From: Bacteroidales bacterium
GTDB taxonomy: Bacteria > Bacteroidota > Bacteroidia > Bacteroidales > F082
Length of the DNA: 64,000 nt
Reading direction: 5' to 3'
NCBI GenBank assembly: GCA_024710405.1
Contig: JANJUV010000015.1
Span: forward strand, 1-64,000
Part shown: in pieces, positions 6,919-16,362 of the stretch
Numbering within the stretch: the first letter of the stretch is position 1
Layout: every line of letters begins with the position of its first letter
Notes under the pieces: generated by a model
The model's database searches: none
What the model saw: only the letters and a program-made list of their open reading frames with translations
Told to the model about the DNA's origin: nothing
Translations under genes and position numbers: made by a program

Positions 6919-9579
6919 TTAATAAAACAATACAGTCAGACCTGGTTTACCGGCTTTTAATTGGTCAATCTCTTTTTGTCTGATACGGGTTTTATAACAT
7001 TTAATGTGCTTAATGGAAGGCAGTTGCTCCACAGGACTCAGAGTTCTCAAACGGGTATTGTATACCGAAAGTTCTTCTAAATCCCTCAGTCCAATTATTG
7101 CCTTGAGATTCCTGATCTGAGTTCCTGCCACATTGAGTATCCTCAGATTTGATAGTTCTGAGATAGCAGACAGGTCAGTTACCGGATTGTTTTCCATGTT
7201 CAGTTCTTCGAGTCTGGTAAGTGATGCAAGCGGCCCTATCTGGCTGATAGGATGGCCGGGAAACTCAAGTCTGCGAAGGTTTTTAAGAGAAGATAGTGCA
7301 TCGAGCTGCCCCACCATTGTGTTGCGCAATACAAGCGTCTCGAGCAGTACCAATGGCTGCAAAGGTGTAAGGTCATCAAAAGCCATATTATCCGCGATCT
7401 GTAACTCGCGCAGGTCGGCAACTCCTTGCAGCTGAAGGTCTGAGGGCTGATCCTGAATGCCAGTTCTGTCCCTGAAAAGTTGTTGCCAGTGTTCCGGGAG
7501 ACCTTGCCACCATTGTCGTAATGTTTCGGTCTGATACAGCACCACAGTTTCCGGTTGTTTTGTTTTGAATTGTATCAGTTCGGATGTGTTTATTCTGCTT
7601 CCGTCAGCCTTCACAAGTTTCAGTCGGGTCATGGCATCAAGTGCCCCAAGCTTTTCTACGCGGGTGTTTTCAATATTAAGAGTTTCGAGCCCAAGTATAT
7701 TCTGTAAGGGACTGATGTTGCTGATGCGTGTGTTTGAGAGGTCAATTTCCTGGAGCTCACTTAAGTTGATCAATGGGCTGATGTCGTCAATTTCGGTGCT
7801 GGCTAGTGACAAGTAGTTGAGGTTTGTGAGTTTACTCAATGGCTGAATGTTTTGAAGATAGCTGTTGCCACGGAGGTCAAGCCGGGTCAGGTTAACGATC
7901 TGATGCAGTCCCTCAGGTCCCGGATTGGATGTGATCCCCGTGTTTTCGGCCAATATGGCGCGCCAGTAGATGGGCAACGAAGTCCACCATGCTGAAAGCT
8001 CTTCAGTTTCGTAAATAATCAATGTACCAGGTTTGCTGCGCATGAAAGCCAGGGCGTCGCTGCTGCTGACCCGTGTTTTGTCGCAATATACCTTTTTGAG
8101 TTGCCCAAGTCCGCTCAATGGACTAAGGTCATTTACTTCAGTATTGCTGAATTGAACAATAGATAATGATGTCAGATTGCGCAAAGCTTCAATACTTTTT
8201 AATCGTGTATTGTCCATACTCAGCATTTGCAAACTTATAAGCCCGCTTATCACATCGATATCACTTATCTCTGTATTGCTGATATCCAGTAACCTGAGGC
8301 TTTTCATCCCTTCAAGCGGCGACAGTTCTTCAACCAGGGTATTGTTGACACGAAGGGCAAGCAGGGTTTTCATGCCACTAATGGGTTCAAGCGATTTTAT
8401 GGGTGTGTTGAAACAATAGAGTTTTTCAAGTTGTCGGAAACCCGCTATTGCATCCAGACGGTCCACATCAGTATCAAAACAATATATTTCCCTGATATGC
8501 ACAGAATACATTATTGGATCGAGCTTGTTTACACGGGTGCCCGAAAGGTATATTGCTTCAAGTTTATTCAAATTACGCAGTGGCGAAATGTCGTTGACCG
8601 GTGTATTGGAAAAGTCAATCAGTCTGAGTTCATGCAGCATCGACAATGGTTCAATGTCAGTGAACTGCTGTTTGTAGGAAATGTTTATTTCTGTGATTTT
8701 GGTTATATCGCTGATTGCACGGTACACAGGCGCTAAATCGGTTTTTATGGTGTCGGGCATCATCAACGTACGGGTGTCGCTGATGAAAAAAGTGGTGTCG
8801 GGTCGCCTACCGAACAGCAAATGATTCATGCTTTGTGGAAGAGTGTCGGTACCCATTACAAAATATTGATCATTACGGGTTACTTTTTTCCATCGTCTGA
8901 CAACAATACCATCGTAAACAATACTTTCGATGCGGTTCAATGGCAGTGTGTCATAAACAATTACATCCTGTCCCAAAAAATCTTTCCACACCTTGGGCAT
9001 ATTGCTCCACCACAATCTGTATTCTTCTTTCTGATTGAGCTTGGTGGTATAAAAACTTACAATCTTCAGGTCTTTTTTATAAGGATCCAAATTAATCTCT
9101 ACAAATCGAGGCCGTGAAGCACTGACCGAATCTCCCGAAACAGTTGTGCCCGTTAGATTACGCATGAGCGAAACCCTGAAATATACTTCTCCCGAATCAT
9201 TTACAAGCTGGTCAACCTGTTGTATGTCGAAAGTAAACTGCACGTTTCTGAAAAAGAAATCCACGTCCTTAAGATAGGCCTGCACATCTTTGTTAAGTGG
9301 GGTTTCACGCCCTTCATCAAGATCGTCCTCCACCTGAACTTTGTCATCTCTGAAGATCTTGGAATAGCTTTCGTTAATGATGATTTCTTTTTCCTTAACT
9401 GTCGACGCCGGATCGCCCAGAAAGTTAAGTGTTCCCTCAAGGTATTGCACCAGCATGGACGCTTGCCTGCGGTAGTCATCTAATTCGGTCTGACTGAGTG
9501 AAGTGTTTTGTGCCCGGCCGGCAACACCAAGAAAAATAATAAAAACAAGAAGAATCAGTGTTGGTCTAAACGTAACCAT
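6919..9579 (-). CDS. exported leucine-rich-repeat protein with three WW-P-W blocks
   Basis: An 886-residue protein with a signal peptide (hydrophobic 7-20, cut after about GRAQ). A non-repetitive region of about 300 residues follows. Then come three blocks of internalin-type repeats of about 23 residues (pattern L..L..L.(N/S)NT.(I/V).(D).SPL). A distinctive module recurs three times: Y.LWWSNMPKVWKDFL near residue 190, LSAWWTSLPIYWRAIL near 545 and LRQWWQGLPEHWQQLF near 695. The last two are preceded by K.(G/E)T(L/V)(I/V)(I/L)Y.TE. The LRRs suggest protein binding at the cell surface or in the periplasm. No sorting domain is seen. It overlaps the upstream gene by 25 bases. The protein stops at GLTVLFY, where the two internal modules would continue into WW, exactly beside the repeat junction at 6917. 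Confidence 0.8.
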   Translation of the reverse strand: MVTFRPTLILLVFIIFLGVAGRAQNTSLSQTELDDYRRQASMLVQYLEGTLNFLGDPASTVKEKEIIINESYSKIFRDDKVQVEDDLDEGRETPLNKDVQAYLKDVDFFFRNVQFTFDIQQVDQLVNDSGEVYFRVSLMRNLTGTTVSGDSVSASRPRFVEINLDPYKKDLKIVSFYTTKLNQKEEYRLWWSNMPKVWKDFLGQDVIVYDTLPLNRIESIVYDGIVVRRWKKVTRNDQYFVMGTDTLPQSMNHLLFGRRPDTTFFISDTRTLMMPDTIKTDLAPVYRAISDITKITEINISYKQQFTDIEPLSMLHELRLIDFSNTPVNDISPLRNLNKLEAIYLSGTRVNKLDPIMYSVHIREIYCFDTDVDRLDAIAGFRQLEKLYCFNTPIKSLEPISGMKTLLALRVNNTLVEELSPLEGMKSLRLLDISNTEISDIDVISGLISLQMLSMDNTRLKSIEALRNLTSLSIVQFSNTEVNDLSPLSGLGQLKKVYCDKTRVSSSDALAFMRSKPGTLIIYETEELSAWWTSLPIYWRAILAENTGITSNPGPEGLHQIVNLTRLDLRGNSYLQNIQPLSKLTNLNYLSLASTEIDDISPLINLSELQEIDLSNTRISNISPLQNILGLETLNIENTRVEKLGALDAMTRLKLVKADGSRINTSELIQFKTKQPETVVLYQTETLRQWWQGLPEHWQQLFRDRTGIQDQPSDLQLQGVADLRELQIADNMAFDDLTPLQPLVLLETLVLRNTMVGQLDALSSLKNLRRLEFPGHPISQIGPLASLTRLEELNMENNPVTDLSAISELSNLRILNVAGTQIRNLKAIIGLRDLEELSVYNTRLRTLSPVEQLPSIKHIKCYKTRIRQKEIDQLKAGKPGLTVLFY

Positions 9580-10436
9580 GGTTCATATAATTTAATAAAG
9601 GCAGGTTTTTCTTTATCGGTCATATATACAAGGTTGGTGATGAGCCATCCCGTATTTGTCCCCTTACGGTTCAGGTATGATACTTCAAAATACCAGTCCC
9701 TTATCTGAAAGATATGGAATTTCAGATGGTCAACAGACTTGAATTTCATACGCCCCGCTTTTATTTCGGCAAAGAACAAGGTCAGGTAATCGGGTTGAAA
9801 TTCCTTAGAGGCATAAAAATCAATCACCTGTGCATGGTTGAAAGCCTTGTAAATATTCATGAAATCGAGCTCGTGACTCATCGGGTGCAGGAAATGTTTT
9901 TCTCTTTCGGCAAGTTCTCCTTTGGGAAACAATTTGTTGAATTCAGGATAATAAACGTTTGTGAGCACCCATTTTGATCCAAGGTTTTCTTTTTCAATCA
10001 TCAGGAATAAAATGATGTTCACTTCTCTGCCCTGATGCAGAAAGGTCGCTGCAACCTCAGAGTACCAACGTCCGCCAAGAAACTCAAGGTAGTTGCCTTT
10101 TCCTTTACCAACCAGATCTTCAACAAAAAAGTCTTTTAGTGTGCCAGAAGTGCGCTTGTTTTCGTTGTCAAACAGCAAAGGCAGAATGATTCTCCTTTTT
10201 TCAGGATTGCGAAATTCGGGGTTTTGCGGGTGGTATTTTTTTCCAAACTGGTCTTCTTCGTTATTAAACCTGCTGAAAAACTGGCTCACCTGTTTGGTCA
10301 TGGCATACAACTCGGTTTCATCGAGCTCGAAAGCCCCAAGGCTGCGTTGCGGATATCCTCTGGCAGCAAGGCATAGCATGGCAACCAGCAGCAATATGGT
10401 AGTGATGGTTGGTGCGTGTGCAATTTTATTTTTCAT
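9555..10436 (-). CDS. exported protein of unknown function
   Basis: 293 residues with a hydrophobic signal segment (about 10-27, cut near YPQRS). The mature part is mixed alpha/beta and rich in aromatic residues, with no motif I recognise. It overlaps the LRR gene by 25 bases and lies upstream of it on the same strand, so the two are co-transcribed and may be partners. A TAATTTTG promoter element at 10484-10491 on this strand suggests that the transcript of these two genes starts here, after the terminator at 10544-10582. Confidence 0.7.
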   Translation of the reverse strand: MKNKIAHAPTITTILLLVAMLCLAARGYPQRSLGAFELDETELYAMTKQVSQFFSRFNNEEDQFGKKYHPQNPEFRNPEKRRIILPLLFDNENKRTSGTLKDFFVEDLVGKGKGNYLEFLGGRWYSEVAATFLHQGREVNIILFLMIEKENLGSKWVLTNVYYPEFNKLFPKGELAEREKHFLHPMSHELDFMNIYKAFNHAQVIDFYASKEFQPDYLTLFFAEIKAGRMKFKSVDHLKFHIFQIRDWYFEVSYLNRKGTNTGWLITNLVYMTDKEKPAFIKLYEPWLRLDQH

Positions 10437-10543
10437 GCCTGTTTATCAGTAGTTTGCTCAAAATAAGTTTGAAATTTATAGCGCAAAATTAGACTTTTTA
10501 AGGGCCTTTTATGGATTGGTTTGCGGGTTAATAAGAATCAAAC

Positions 10544-10582
10544 AAAAAAAGAGGCTGAATCAAAGAAAAGAAAACAGCCTCC
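10544..10582 (-). terminator. intrinsic terminator after the 190-residue exported protein
   Basis: On the minus strand AGGAGGCTG pairs with CAGCCTC across an A/T-rich loop of about 17 bases and is followed by TTTTTTT. The loop is longer than usual. Confidence 0.55.
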
Positions 10583-10603
10583 TTTAGTCTTCATGATGAA
10601 TGC

Positions 10604-11176
10604 TTAGCTTGAGGTTTCTTTCACCCTTATATCGCCCAGCAACACATCCCAGAATCCGATCATACGCCCGCCTATCTGTGTTTCCTTGCGTTTCACATAC
10701 ACTGTGATGTCTTTCTTGGTGGTATCCTGATAAACCAAACCACCTTCCTGATCATATCCGCTGAAGCGTTGGAAGATCGTAATTACGCCCACATAGGTGC
10801 CATCGGGCTGACGTTGCAGATCGCTCACATATTCAATCTTGTACCATTCAATTTCAACCCTGTCGTAATTGAGACGCATCAGTCTTTCAAAATAGGTGCG
10901 CACCTTGTAATAAAATATATCCGTGCGTGCCAGTGACGATACCCCGATCTCTGCACCTGCCATGAACAGTTCTTCGGCTCTGTCGATAACGCGGTTGGCT
11001 TCGCTCCAGGGAGTGTTTTTGTTGCCAATGATGCTCACGTATTTACTCAGGTCACGCACTTTTTCGAGGGCAAGACTGTCAATGGCCTGTTTGCGCTCGG
11101 GGCTGAGCTCATCCTGAGCCTTGACAGAAGTTGTCAGTGCCAGGGCAGCAATGATAATGATGATGATATGTTTCAT
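10604..11176 (-). CDS. exported protein of unknown function (190 aa)
   Basis: The signal peptide is clear (MKHIIIIIIAALALTTSVKAQ). The mature part starts helical (SPERKQAIDSLALEKVRDLSKYV). It ends in beta strands whose content (YKIEYVSDL, VGVITIFQRFSGYD, KKDITVYVKRKE) resembles the NTF2-like or SnoaL-type folds seen in other exported Bacteroidota proteins, although this is only an impression. It follows the lipoprotein gene by 12 bases. It belongs to the same cluster as the LRR protein. Confidence 0.65.
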   Translation of the reverse strand: MKHIIIIIIAALALTTSVKAQDELSPERKQAIDSLALEKVRDLSKYVSIIGNKNTPWSEANRVIDRAEELFMAGAEIGVSSLARTDIFYYKVRTYFERLMRLNYDRVEIEWYKIEYVSDLQRQPDGTYVGVITIFQRFSGYDQEGGLVYQDTTKKDITVYVKRKETQIGGRMIGFWDVLLGDIRVKETSS

Positions 11177-11188
11177 GTTTATAAGTGT

Positions 11189-11857
11189 TTACCTTTTAAT
11201 GAGTTCGAGTTCTGTGATTTTTCCGTTGCTGTCATATTTAACCTGTTCGATTCGGTTGTTAAAATTCTTCTGGTCTTTGAGATAATCAAGATACTTGCGA
11301 ATGGTTGTAGGACGGTCATAGTCATTGAAACCACCTGCCTGACTGATGATGATCAACACAGGCACATCGGGTGTGGCAAATAACTGCAGGGTTTGACTTA
11401 TTCTGTCGTTGGCTGTGGCAAAGTCGGGCGATGAGGCAACTGACCTGAGCATTCCTTCGAGATTGCCGTATTTGGAGGTTTCCGCTTTCAAACGGGCTTC
11501 CTCTTCTGCTCTAAGCCGTTCCTCCTCAGCCTTGCGTTCTGCTTCGGCCCTTTCACGAGCCAGCTTGTCTTCAACCCTGTCGATAAGTTCAAGTACTTCA
11601 CTGTCGTCCAGATTCCAGTTTTTAATGGTTTTGACCCGCTGTTCCTTTTCTTTGAGCGTCCAGGTTGTTTCGTCGTTAAGTATTGCGTTGAGGTCTTTTT
11701 TGGCCTGATCAACTCTGGCTGCATATTCGGCTGCAGCTTTCTCCCGGGCCAGTTTTTTCTTGCTTTTGCAGCCTGTACTTCCTCCCAGCGTTAAAGCTGC
11801 AACCAACAGAATGAGAAACATGCTTCTGAAGGTTCGTGTTACGAGATGTTTGTCCAT
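11189..11857 (-). CDS. lipoprotein with a charged coiled coil
   Basis: 222 residues. The N-terminus is a lipoprotein signal with lipobox LGGSTGC near residue 30 followed by KSKKK. A highly charged Arg/Glu/Ala-rich helix (about 85-125, RERAEAERKAEEERLRAEEE) predicts a long coiled coil. The C-terminal part (about 140-222) is globular, with PVLIIISQAG and DRPTTIRKYLDYL. It heads the leftward four-gene cluster; its -7 element is TAATTTTG at 11906-11913. Likely anchored to a membrane on the periplasmic face. Function unknown. Confidence 0.7.
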   Translation of the reverse strand: MDKHLVTRTFRSMFLILLVAALTLGGSTGCKSKKKLAREKAAAEYAARVDQAKKDLNAILNDETTWTLKEKEQRVKTIKNWNLDDSEVLELIDRVEDKLARERAEAERKAEEERLRAEEEARLKAETSKYGNLEGMLRSVASSPDFATANDRISQTLQLFATPDVPVLIIISQAGGFNDYDRPTTIRKYLDYLKDQKNFNNRIEQVKYDSNGKITELELIKR

Positions 11858-11901
11858 AATACGTATGTTTGTTTAAATGATTATAAACTAATAACTTTGA
11901 A

Positions 11902-11935
11902 ACGGCAAAATTAGGGAAATTATTTCCCGTGCCGT
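11902..11935. promoter_or_regulatory. palindrome between divergent genes
   Basis: GGGAAAT (11914-11920), one base, then ATTTCCC (11922-11928) is a perfect 15-base palindrome. It is nested in a second inverted pair, ACGGC (11902-11906) and GCCGT (11931-11935). It overlaps the lipoprotein promoter and lies 30 bases before the radical SAM gene, a place that suits an operator. The bound protein is unknown. Confidence 0.45.
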
Positions 11936-11958
11936 CATTTTTTCACCAATTTTGATGC

Positions 11959-12966
11959 ATGATCAGGCACTACAACATTCCAATTTTTATGCCAGAACTG
12001 GCGTGTCCGTTCCAATGTGTGTTTTGCGACCAGCATCGGATCTCCGGAATGGAAGATGTGCCTGAAGCACATAAGGTTATACATTTAATAGAGAGGAATC
12101 TAAGCACTTTTCCTGATGGCCCCAAAACAGTTGAAATTGCTTTTTTTGGTGGTAATTTCACCGGCCTCCCGGGCAATTTGCAGCTGATTTACCTTGAGAT
12201 TGCGCAAAAATTTCTGATCAAAGGCTTAGTTCAGGGTATCAGAATAAGTACTCGCCCCGACTATATTGACTTAGAAAAACTGCAACTTTTAAGGAACTAT
12301 GGCGTTACCACCATTGAGCTTGGGGCTCAGTCACTTGATGCTGAAGTGTTGCGGATGAGCGGACGCGGACATGGTCCGGAAGCTGTTGAAAGGGCTTCGA
12401 AGTTGATTCTTCAATATGGATTCAGGTTGGGCTTGCAAATGATGATCGGATTGCCTCATGATACTTTTGAAAAATCTTATGAAACGGCCAAACGGATCAT
12501 TGAACTTGGAGCACACGAAACCCGTATATATCCTTGTTTGGTGATCAAAGGAACTGCGTTGGAACAGATGTATTTAAGAGGCGATTACAGAGTACTTACA
12601 CTGGAGCAGGCAGTTGACTGGTCGCTTCGGCTCTGGCAATTGTTCGCAGAAGCAGGAGTTAAGGTTATCAGGCTGGGTCTGCATCCTTCTGAGGGTCTCA
12701 ACGGCGATGACCTCGTCGCCGGGCCATATCATCCTTCGTTCAAGGAATTAGTGATGACCGCCCTTTGGCGTGATATGTTTGAAAAGCACTCTGTGTGGCC
12801 AAAAAGTGATTCAGTGATCATTGAAGTACCTGCAAACGAACTGGGTGTTGCTGTCGGTCATAAAGCATCAAACCGTAACTGGCTCAAAAAAAGTTATCGC
12901 GAAGTTGTCTTCAGGGGCAAATACGGTCAAGAACCCCAATCCTTTCTCATAAAACCAAACAACTGA
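11959..12966 (+). CDS. radical SAM protein, Elp3-like core
   Basis: 335 residues. The iron-sulfur motif is at the N-terminus: C-x3-C-x2-C in LACPFQCVFCDQH. It is followed by FFGGNFTGLP (GGE-like SAM-binding element), ISTRPDYID and the GAQSLD segment of the Elp3/MiaB/NifB-type radical SAM superfamily. The last 60 residues are a short extension without a recognisable acetyltransferase domain. It should bind a 4Fe-4S cluster and cleave SAM to make a radical. The stop codon overlaps the start of the next gene by one base (TGATG), showing translational coupling. The substrate is unknown. Confidence 0.8.
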   Translation: MIRHYNIPIFMPELACPFQCVFCDQHRISGMEDVPEAHKVIHLIERNLSTFPDGPKTVEIAFFGGNFTGLPGNLQLIYLEIAQKFLIKGLVQGIRISTRPDYIDLEKLQLLRNYGVTTIELGAQSLDAEVLRMSGRGHGPEAVERASKLILQYGFRLGLQMMIGLPHDTFEKSYETAKRIIELGAHETRIYPCLVIKGTALEQMYLRGDYRVLTLEQAVDWSLRLWQLFAEAGVKVIRLGLHPSEGLNGDDLVAGPYHPSFKELVMTALWRDMFEKHSVWPKSDSVIIEVPANELGVAVGHKASNRNWLKKSYREVVFRGKYGQEPQSFLIKPNN

Positions 12967-13667
12967 TGTTGATCATTGCATCTTCAGATATGCCCCCTGA
13001 TGCCTGTAAACGTTTGCAACGTGAAGGTGAAGTACTTTGGTTAAACCCACAACCGCAGGTGTATGATTCTATTGCCACTCATCCTGACATTTTCTTTTGC
13101 CAGGCAGGTAATTTGCTGGTGGCTTCGCCCGGCATTCCACCCGATTGGAAACAACAACTGGCCTTAAATAATATTCCGGTTGTTTATGGTAGAGAAAACC
13201 CATCTGAGGTTTACCCCGGAACGGCCCGTTACAATGCTGTGGTTACAAGCAATATGCTCATCCATAACAAAATTGCTACCGATCCGGTGATTGTTAATGG
13301 TACTTTGGGCCTGATTAACATAAATGTTTCTCAGGGATATACTCGATGCAACCTGCTTGCCATGAACAATGACCATTTTATCAGCTCTGACAAGGGAATA
13401 AGTGATGCTCTGATTCGCACAGGGGCAACGGTTCTCACTGTAAATCCGAAGGGTATCCTTCTCAAAGGCCAAAAGCATGGGTTTTTCGGCGGAGCATGCG
13501 GAATCAGAGACAATGAGTTGTTTGTGTGTGGCAACCTCGACTATTATTCCGATGGAGTTCGTGTGAAGGATTTTGCCTGTGCCTGTGGTTATTCTGTTAC
13601 CGAATTGTATGATGGTTTGCTTACAGATGTTGGAGGTATTCTTTTTGTGAAAGATTTGGTTCGTTAA
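12966..13667 (+). CDS. probable GME-fold protein (DUF6873-like), partner of the radical SAM gene
   Basis: 233 residues, no signal peptide. Repeated short units with conserved ends, an early VVYGRENPSEVYPG and a late GGACGIRDNELFVCGNLDYY suggest the five-blade fold of guanidine-modifying enzymes (arginine and agmatine deiminase relatives). I believe it corresponds to the family annotated as DUF6873. A classical catalytic Cys-His-Glu set was not identified with confidence. Its start overlaps the stop of the radical SAM gene, so the two proteins are made together and probably act together. Confidence 0.55.
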   Translation: MLIIASSDMPPDACKRLQREGEVLWLNPQPQVYDSIATHPDIFFCQAGNLLVASPGIPPDWKQQLALNNIPVVYGRENPSEVYPGTARYNAVVTSNMLIHNKIATDPVIVNGTLGLININVSQGYTRCNLLAMNNDHFISSDKGISDALIRTGATVLTVNPKGILLKGQKHGFFGGACGIRDNELFVCGNLDYYSDGVRVKDFACACGYSVTELYDGLLTDVGGILFVKDLVR

Positions 13668-13747
13668 TTATCTCAATGATCGCAGCCGCAACATACACAC
13701 TTTACGATTTTGTTTAATTTCGCGCCTCAATCAGAAATCATAAAAAT

Positions 13748-15511
13748 ATGTTCAGGACACATACATGTGGTGAATTACGAAGCTCTCATTGCGGAAATAC
13801 AGTAACCCTCAGCGGATGGGTGCAGCGCGTGCGCGACAAGGGAACGCTTATCTGGATTGATCTTCGCGACCGCTATGGCATCACCCAGTTATTCCTCGAA
13901 GAGGGCAAAACCGAACCCGTCCTGATCGACCTGGCCCGAAGCCTGGGTCGCGAATTTGTGATTAGTGCAACGGGTATGGTTACCGAACGCGAATCAAAAA
14001 ACCCAAATATTCCAACAGGTGAGATCGAGCTCAGGGTCACAGCCATGAAACTGCTCAATGCCTCCAAATTGCCTCCTTTCACCATCGAAGACAAATCCGA
14101 CGGAGGTGACGAACTGCGCATGAAATACCGCTACCTCGACCTCAGAAGAAACCCCTTGAAACATAACCTCGAACTGAGGCACCGTCTGGCACTGGAAACG
14201 CGAAAATACCTCGATGATCAGAAATTTTATGAAATCGAAACACCATACCTGATTAAATCAACACCCGAAGGTGCACGCGATTTTGTGGTTCCTTCACGCA
14301 TGAATCCCGGTGAGTTTTATGCACTTCCGCAATCACCGCAAACCTTCAAGCAGATTCTGATGGTTGCCGGCTACGACCGATATTTTCAGATCGTACGCTG
14401 TTTCCGCGATGAAGACCTCAGGGCCGACCGTCAGCCCGAGTTTACACAAATCGACTGCGAAATGGCTTTCGTAGAGCAGGAAGATGTTCTGAATACGTTT
14501 GAAGGTCTGGCCCGTTTCCTTTTCAAACAGGTTAAAGGAATTGAGGTTGGTTCCTTCGGGCGGATGGATTATGCAACTGCAATGAAACGGTATGGCTCCG
14601 ATAAACCCGACATCAGGTTCGGTATGGAATTTGTCGAAATCAACGAGCAAGCCAAAGGCAAAGGATTTGGTGTTTTTGATGAAGCTGAACTGGTGGTGGG
14701 GATCAATGCACAAGGATGCAGTGAGTTTACCCGCAAGCAGTTGGATGCACTTACAGATTTTGTAAAGAAACCTCAAATTGGAGCCAAAGGACTGGTTTAT
14801 GTTAGATATAACACTGATGGAAGCCTGAAATCATCAGTTGATAAGTTTTATAATGAGCATCAATTAAAAGAAATAGCAGAATGCTTTGGCGCACAGCCCG
14901 GTGACCTCATGCTCATCCTGAGTGGAAACACTGACTTAGTACGCAAGCAACTCTGCGAACTGCGCCTTGAACTGGGAAACCAGCTCGGAATGCGCGATCC
15001 GCAGGTTTTCAAGCCACTTTGGGTCACCGATTTCCCTTTACTCGAATGGAACGAAGATGCCGGACGTTATTTCGCCATGCATCATCCGTTCACTTCACCC
15101 AAAATTGAAGATGTGCATTTGCTTGACTCTGATCCGGGAAAGGTAAGGGCCAATGCTTATGATATGGTTATCAATGGAGTAGAAGTTGGTGGAGGTTCCA
15201 TAAGGATACACGATCGCGGACTGCAGAAAAGAATGTTCAGCCTGCTTGGTTTCAGTGATGAAGAAGCGCAAAACCAGTTTGGTTTCCTGCTCACCGCCTT
15301 CGAATATGGTGCACCTCCGCATGGAGGGATTGCCCTTGGTTTCGACAGACTCACTGCATTGATTGCCGGATATGATTCCATACGCGACTTCATCGCATTC
15401 CCTAAGAACAATTCGGGACGCGACACCATGATCGACTCACCTTCGGAAATTGCACAGCATCAGCTGGACGAACTGTTTCTGAAGGTAACTGCCCAAAAAA
15501 CAGGTCAATAG
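13748..15511 (+). CDS. aspS: aspartyl-tRNA synthetase
   Basis: 587 residues, the normal bacterial length. The N-terminal OB-fold anticodon-binding domain (1 to about 105; [24 protein letters not shown]) is followed by the class II catalytic core. Motif 2 is [18 protein letters not shown], the bacterial GAD insertion follows it, and motif 3 is [10 protein letters not shown]. It charges tRNA-Asp with aspartate. It is probably a single-gene unit. A weak promoter (TTTTG followed by TAATTTCG) lies upstream around 13700-13725. Confidence 0.97.
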   Translation: MFRTHTCGELRSSHCGNTVTLSGWVQRVRDKGTLIWIDLRDRYGITQLFLEEGKTEPVLIDLARSLGREFVISATGMVTERESKNPNIPTGEIELRVTAMKLLNASKLPPFTIEDKSDGGDELRMKYRYLDLRRNPLKHNLELRHRLALETRKYLDDQKFYEIETPYLIKSTPEGARDFVVPSRMNPGEFYALPQSPQTFKQILMVAGYDRYFQIVRCFRDEDLRADRQPEFTQIDCEMAFVEQEDVLNTFEGLARFLFKQVKGIEVGSFGRMDYATAMKRYGSDKPDIRFGMEFVEINEQAKGKGFGVFDEAELVVGINAQGCSEFTRKQLDALTDFVKKPQIGAKGLVYVRYNTDGSLKSSVDKFYNEHQLKEIAECFGAQPGDLMLILSGNTDLVRKQLCELRLELGNQLGMRDPQVFKPLWVTDFPLLEWNEDAGRYFAMHHPFTSPKIEDVHLLDSDPGKVRANAYDMVINGVEVGGGSIRIHDRGLQKRMFSLLGFSDEEAQNQFGFLLTAFEYGAPPHGGIALGFDRLTALIAGYDSIRDFIAFPKNNSGRDTMIDSPSEIAQHQLDELFLKVTAQKTGQ

Positions 15512-15528
15512 TTTTTTAAAGACTGTTT

Positions 15529-15729
15529 TTAGCTGCTTACTGGAGCCTCAGGAATGATGATCCAGCAAACAATATAGGCAAGCAAACCGGCGCCTCCCAT
15601 TAGGGTAAACACCACCCATAATACCCTTACCAATACCGGATCAATGTTGAAGTATTCGGCCAGGCCGGTGCAAACCCCACCGAGTATTTTGTTGAAACGT
15701 GCTCTGAAGAGTCTTTTTGGTTCTGACAT
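15529..15729 (-). CDS. PspC-domain membrane protein
   Basis: A 66-residue protein that is essentially one PspC domain: KILGGVCTGLAEYFNIDP followed by a long hydrophobic segment (LVRVLWVVFTLMGGAGLLAY). In better-known systems PspC domains sense or transmit envelope stress. Here it follows the 15747-16268 gene by 17 bases on the same strand and is the last gene of that pair. No pspA or pspF is near, so its partner is not evident. Confidence 0.88.
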   Translation of the reverse strand: MSEPKRLFRARFNKILGGVCTGLAEYFNIDPVLVRVLWVVFTLMGGAGLLAYIVCWIIIPEAPVSS

Positions 15730-15746
15730 GTTATATAAATTATTGG

Positions 15747-16268
15747 TTATTGCGATACGCTTTCATTAGCTGTTCCGATAATCAGGATACCTGCGATAAT
15801 TTCTGTTAAGTTGTCGCGGTCAAGGGACTCCAACTCCTTCTTCAGCCTTCTGCGCTTTTCCGCTACACTTAGATCCGATTCAAGTAATGCTTGTATGCCC
15901 TTCACCTGGCTTCCTTTCATCTCGTCAAAAATCAAAGACAATATCCGGCTGGCAAGGGTCGCATTTCCGTCATTATTTTCTTTACCGGGTATGCCGAACG
16001 ATTCGAGCTCTGCTATTGCCAACTCCAAGACAGCCCTTCCTGTTTTTTTAAATCCTGCTTCATAAGATTCATTTCCCGTTGCATCGCGTAAGGACCATGA
16101 ATTGAATTCGTATTCAAAACTGTTGATTTCACGGGCTTTCGGGTCTTGTTCCCCGAAAATTCGCTGGAGCAGCAAATAGGTCTGCTTTTTCCATATTCTG
16201 AGGTCAAAATCCCGGGCATCAAGCAGTAAAGCTTGCTTGCGCAGTAGTTCGATTGCCTGTTCGGTCAT
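15747..16268 (-). CDS. soluble helical protein of unknown function
   Basis: I choose the ATG at 16268, giving 173 residues (MTEQAIELLRKQALLLD). A longer frame from 16307 adds 13 residues with no conserved character. The protein is mostly helical and acidic, with no signal peptide. The C-terminal segment (KRRRLKKELESLDRDNLTEI) could be a coiled coil. No family recognised. It sits upstream of the PspC gene in the same transcript, which hints at an envelope-related role only by association. Confidence 0.6.
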   Translation of the reverse strand: MTEQAIELLRKQALLLDARDFDLRIWKKQTYLLLQRIFGEQDPKAREINSFEYEFNSWSLRDATGNESYEAGFKKTGRAVLELAIAELESFGIPGKENNDGNATLASRILSLIFDEMKGSQVKGIQALLESDLSVAEKRRRLKKELESLDRDNLTEIIAGILIIGTANESVSQ

Positions 16269-16362
16269 GTTTTCCGTGGAATGAGTTATTGGTGTAAAGA
16301 TACACATTCAACTCACAAAAAACGTCAGATAATCGTAATTTAGCCGAATAAATTATATCGTT

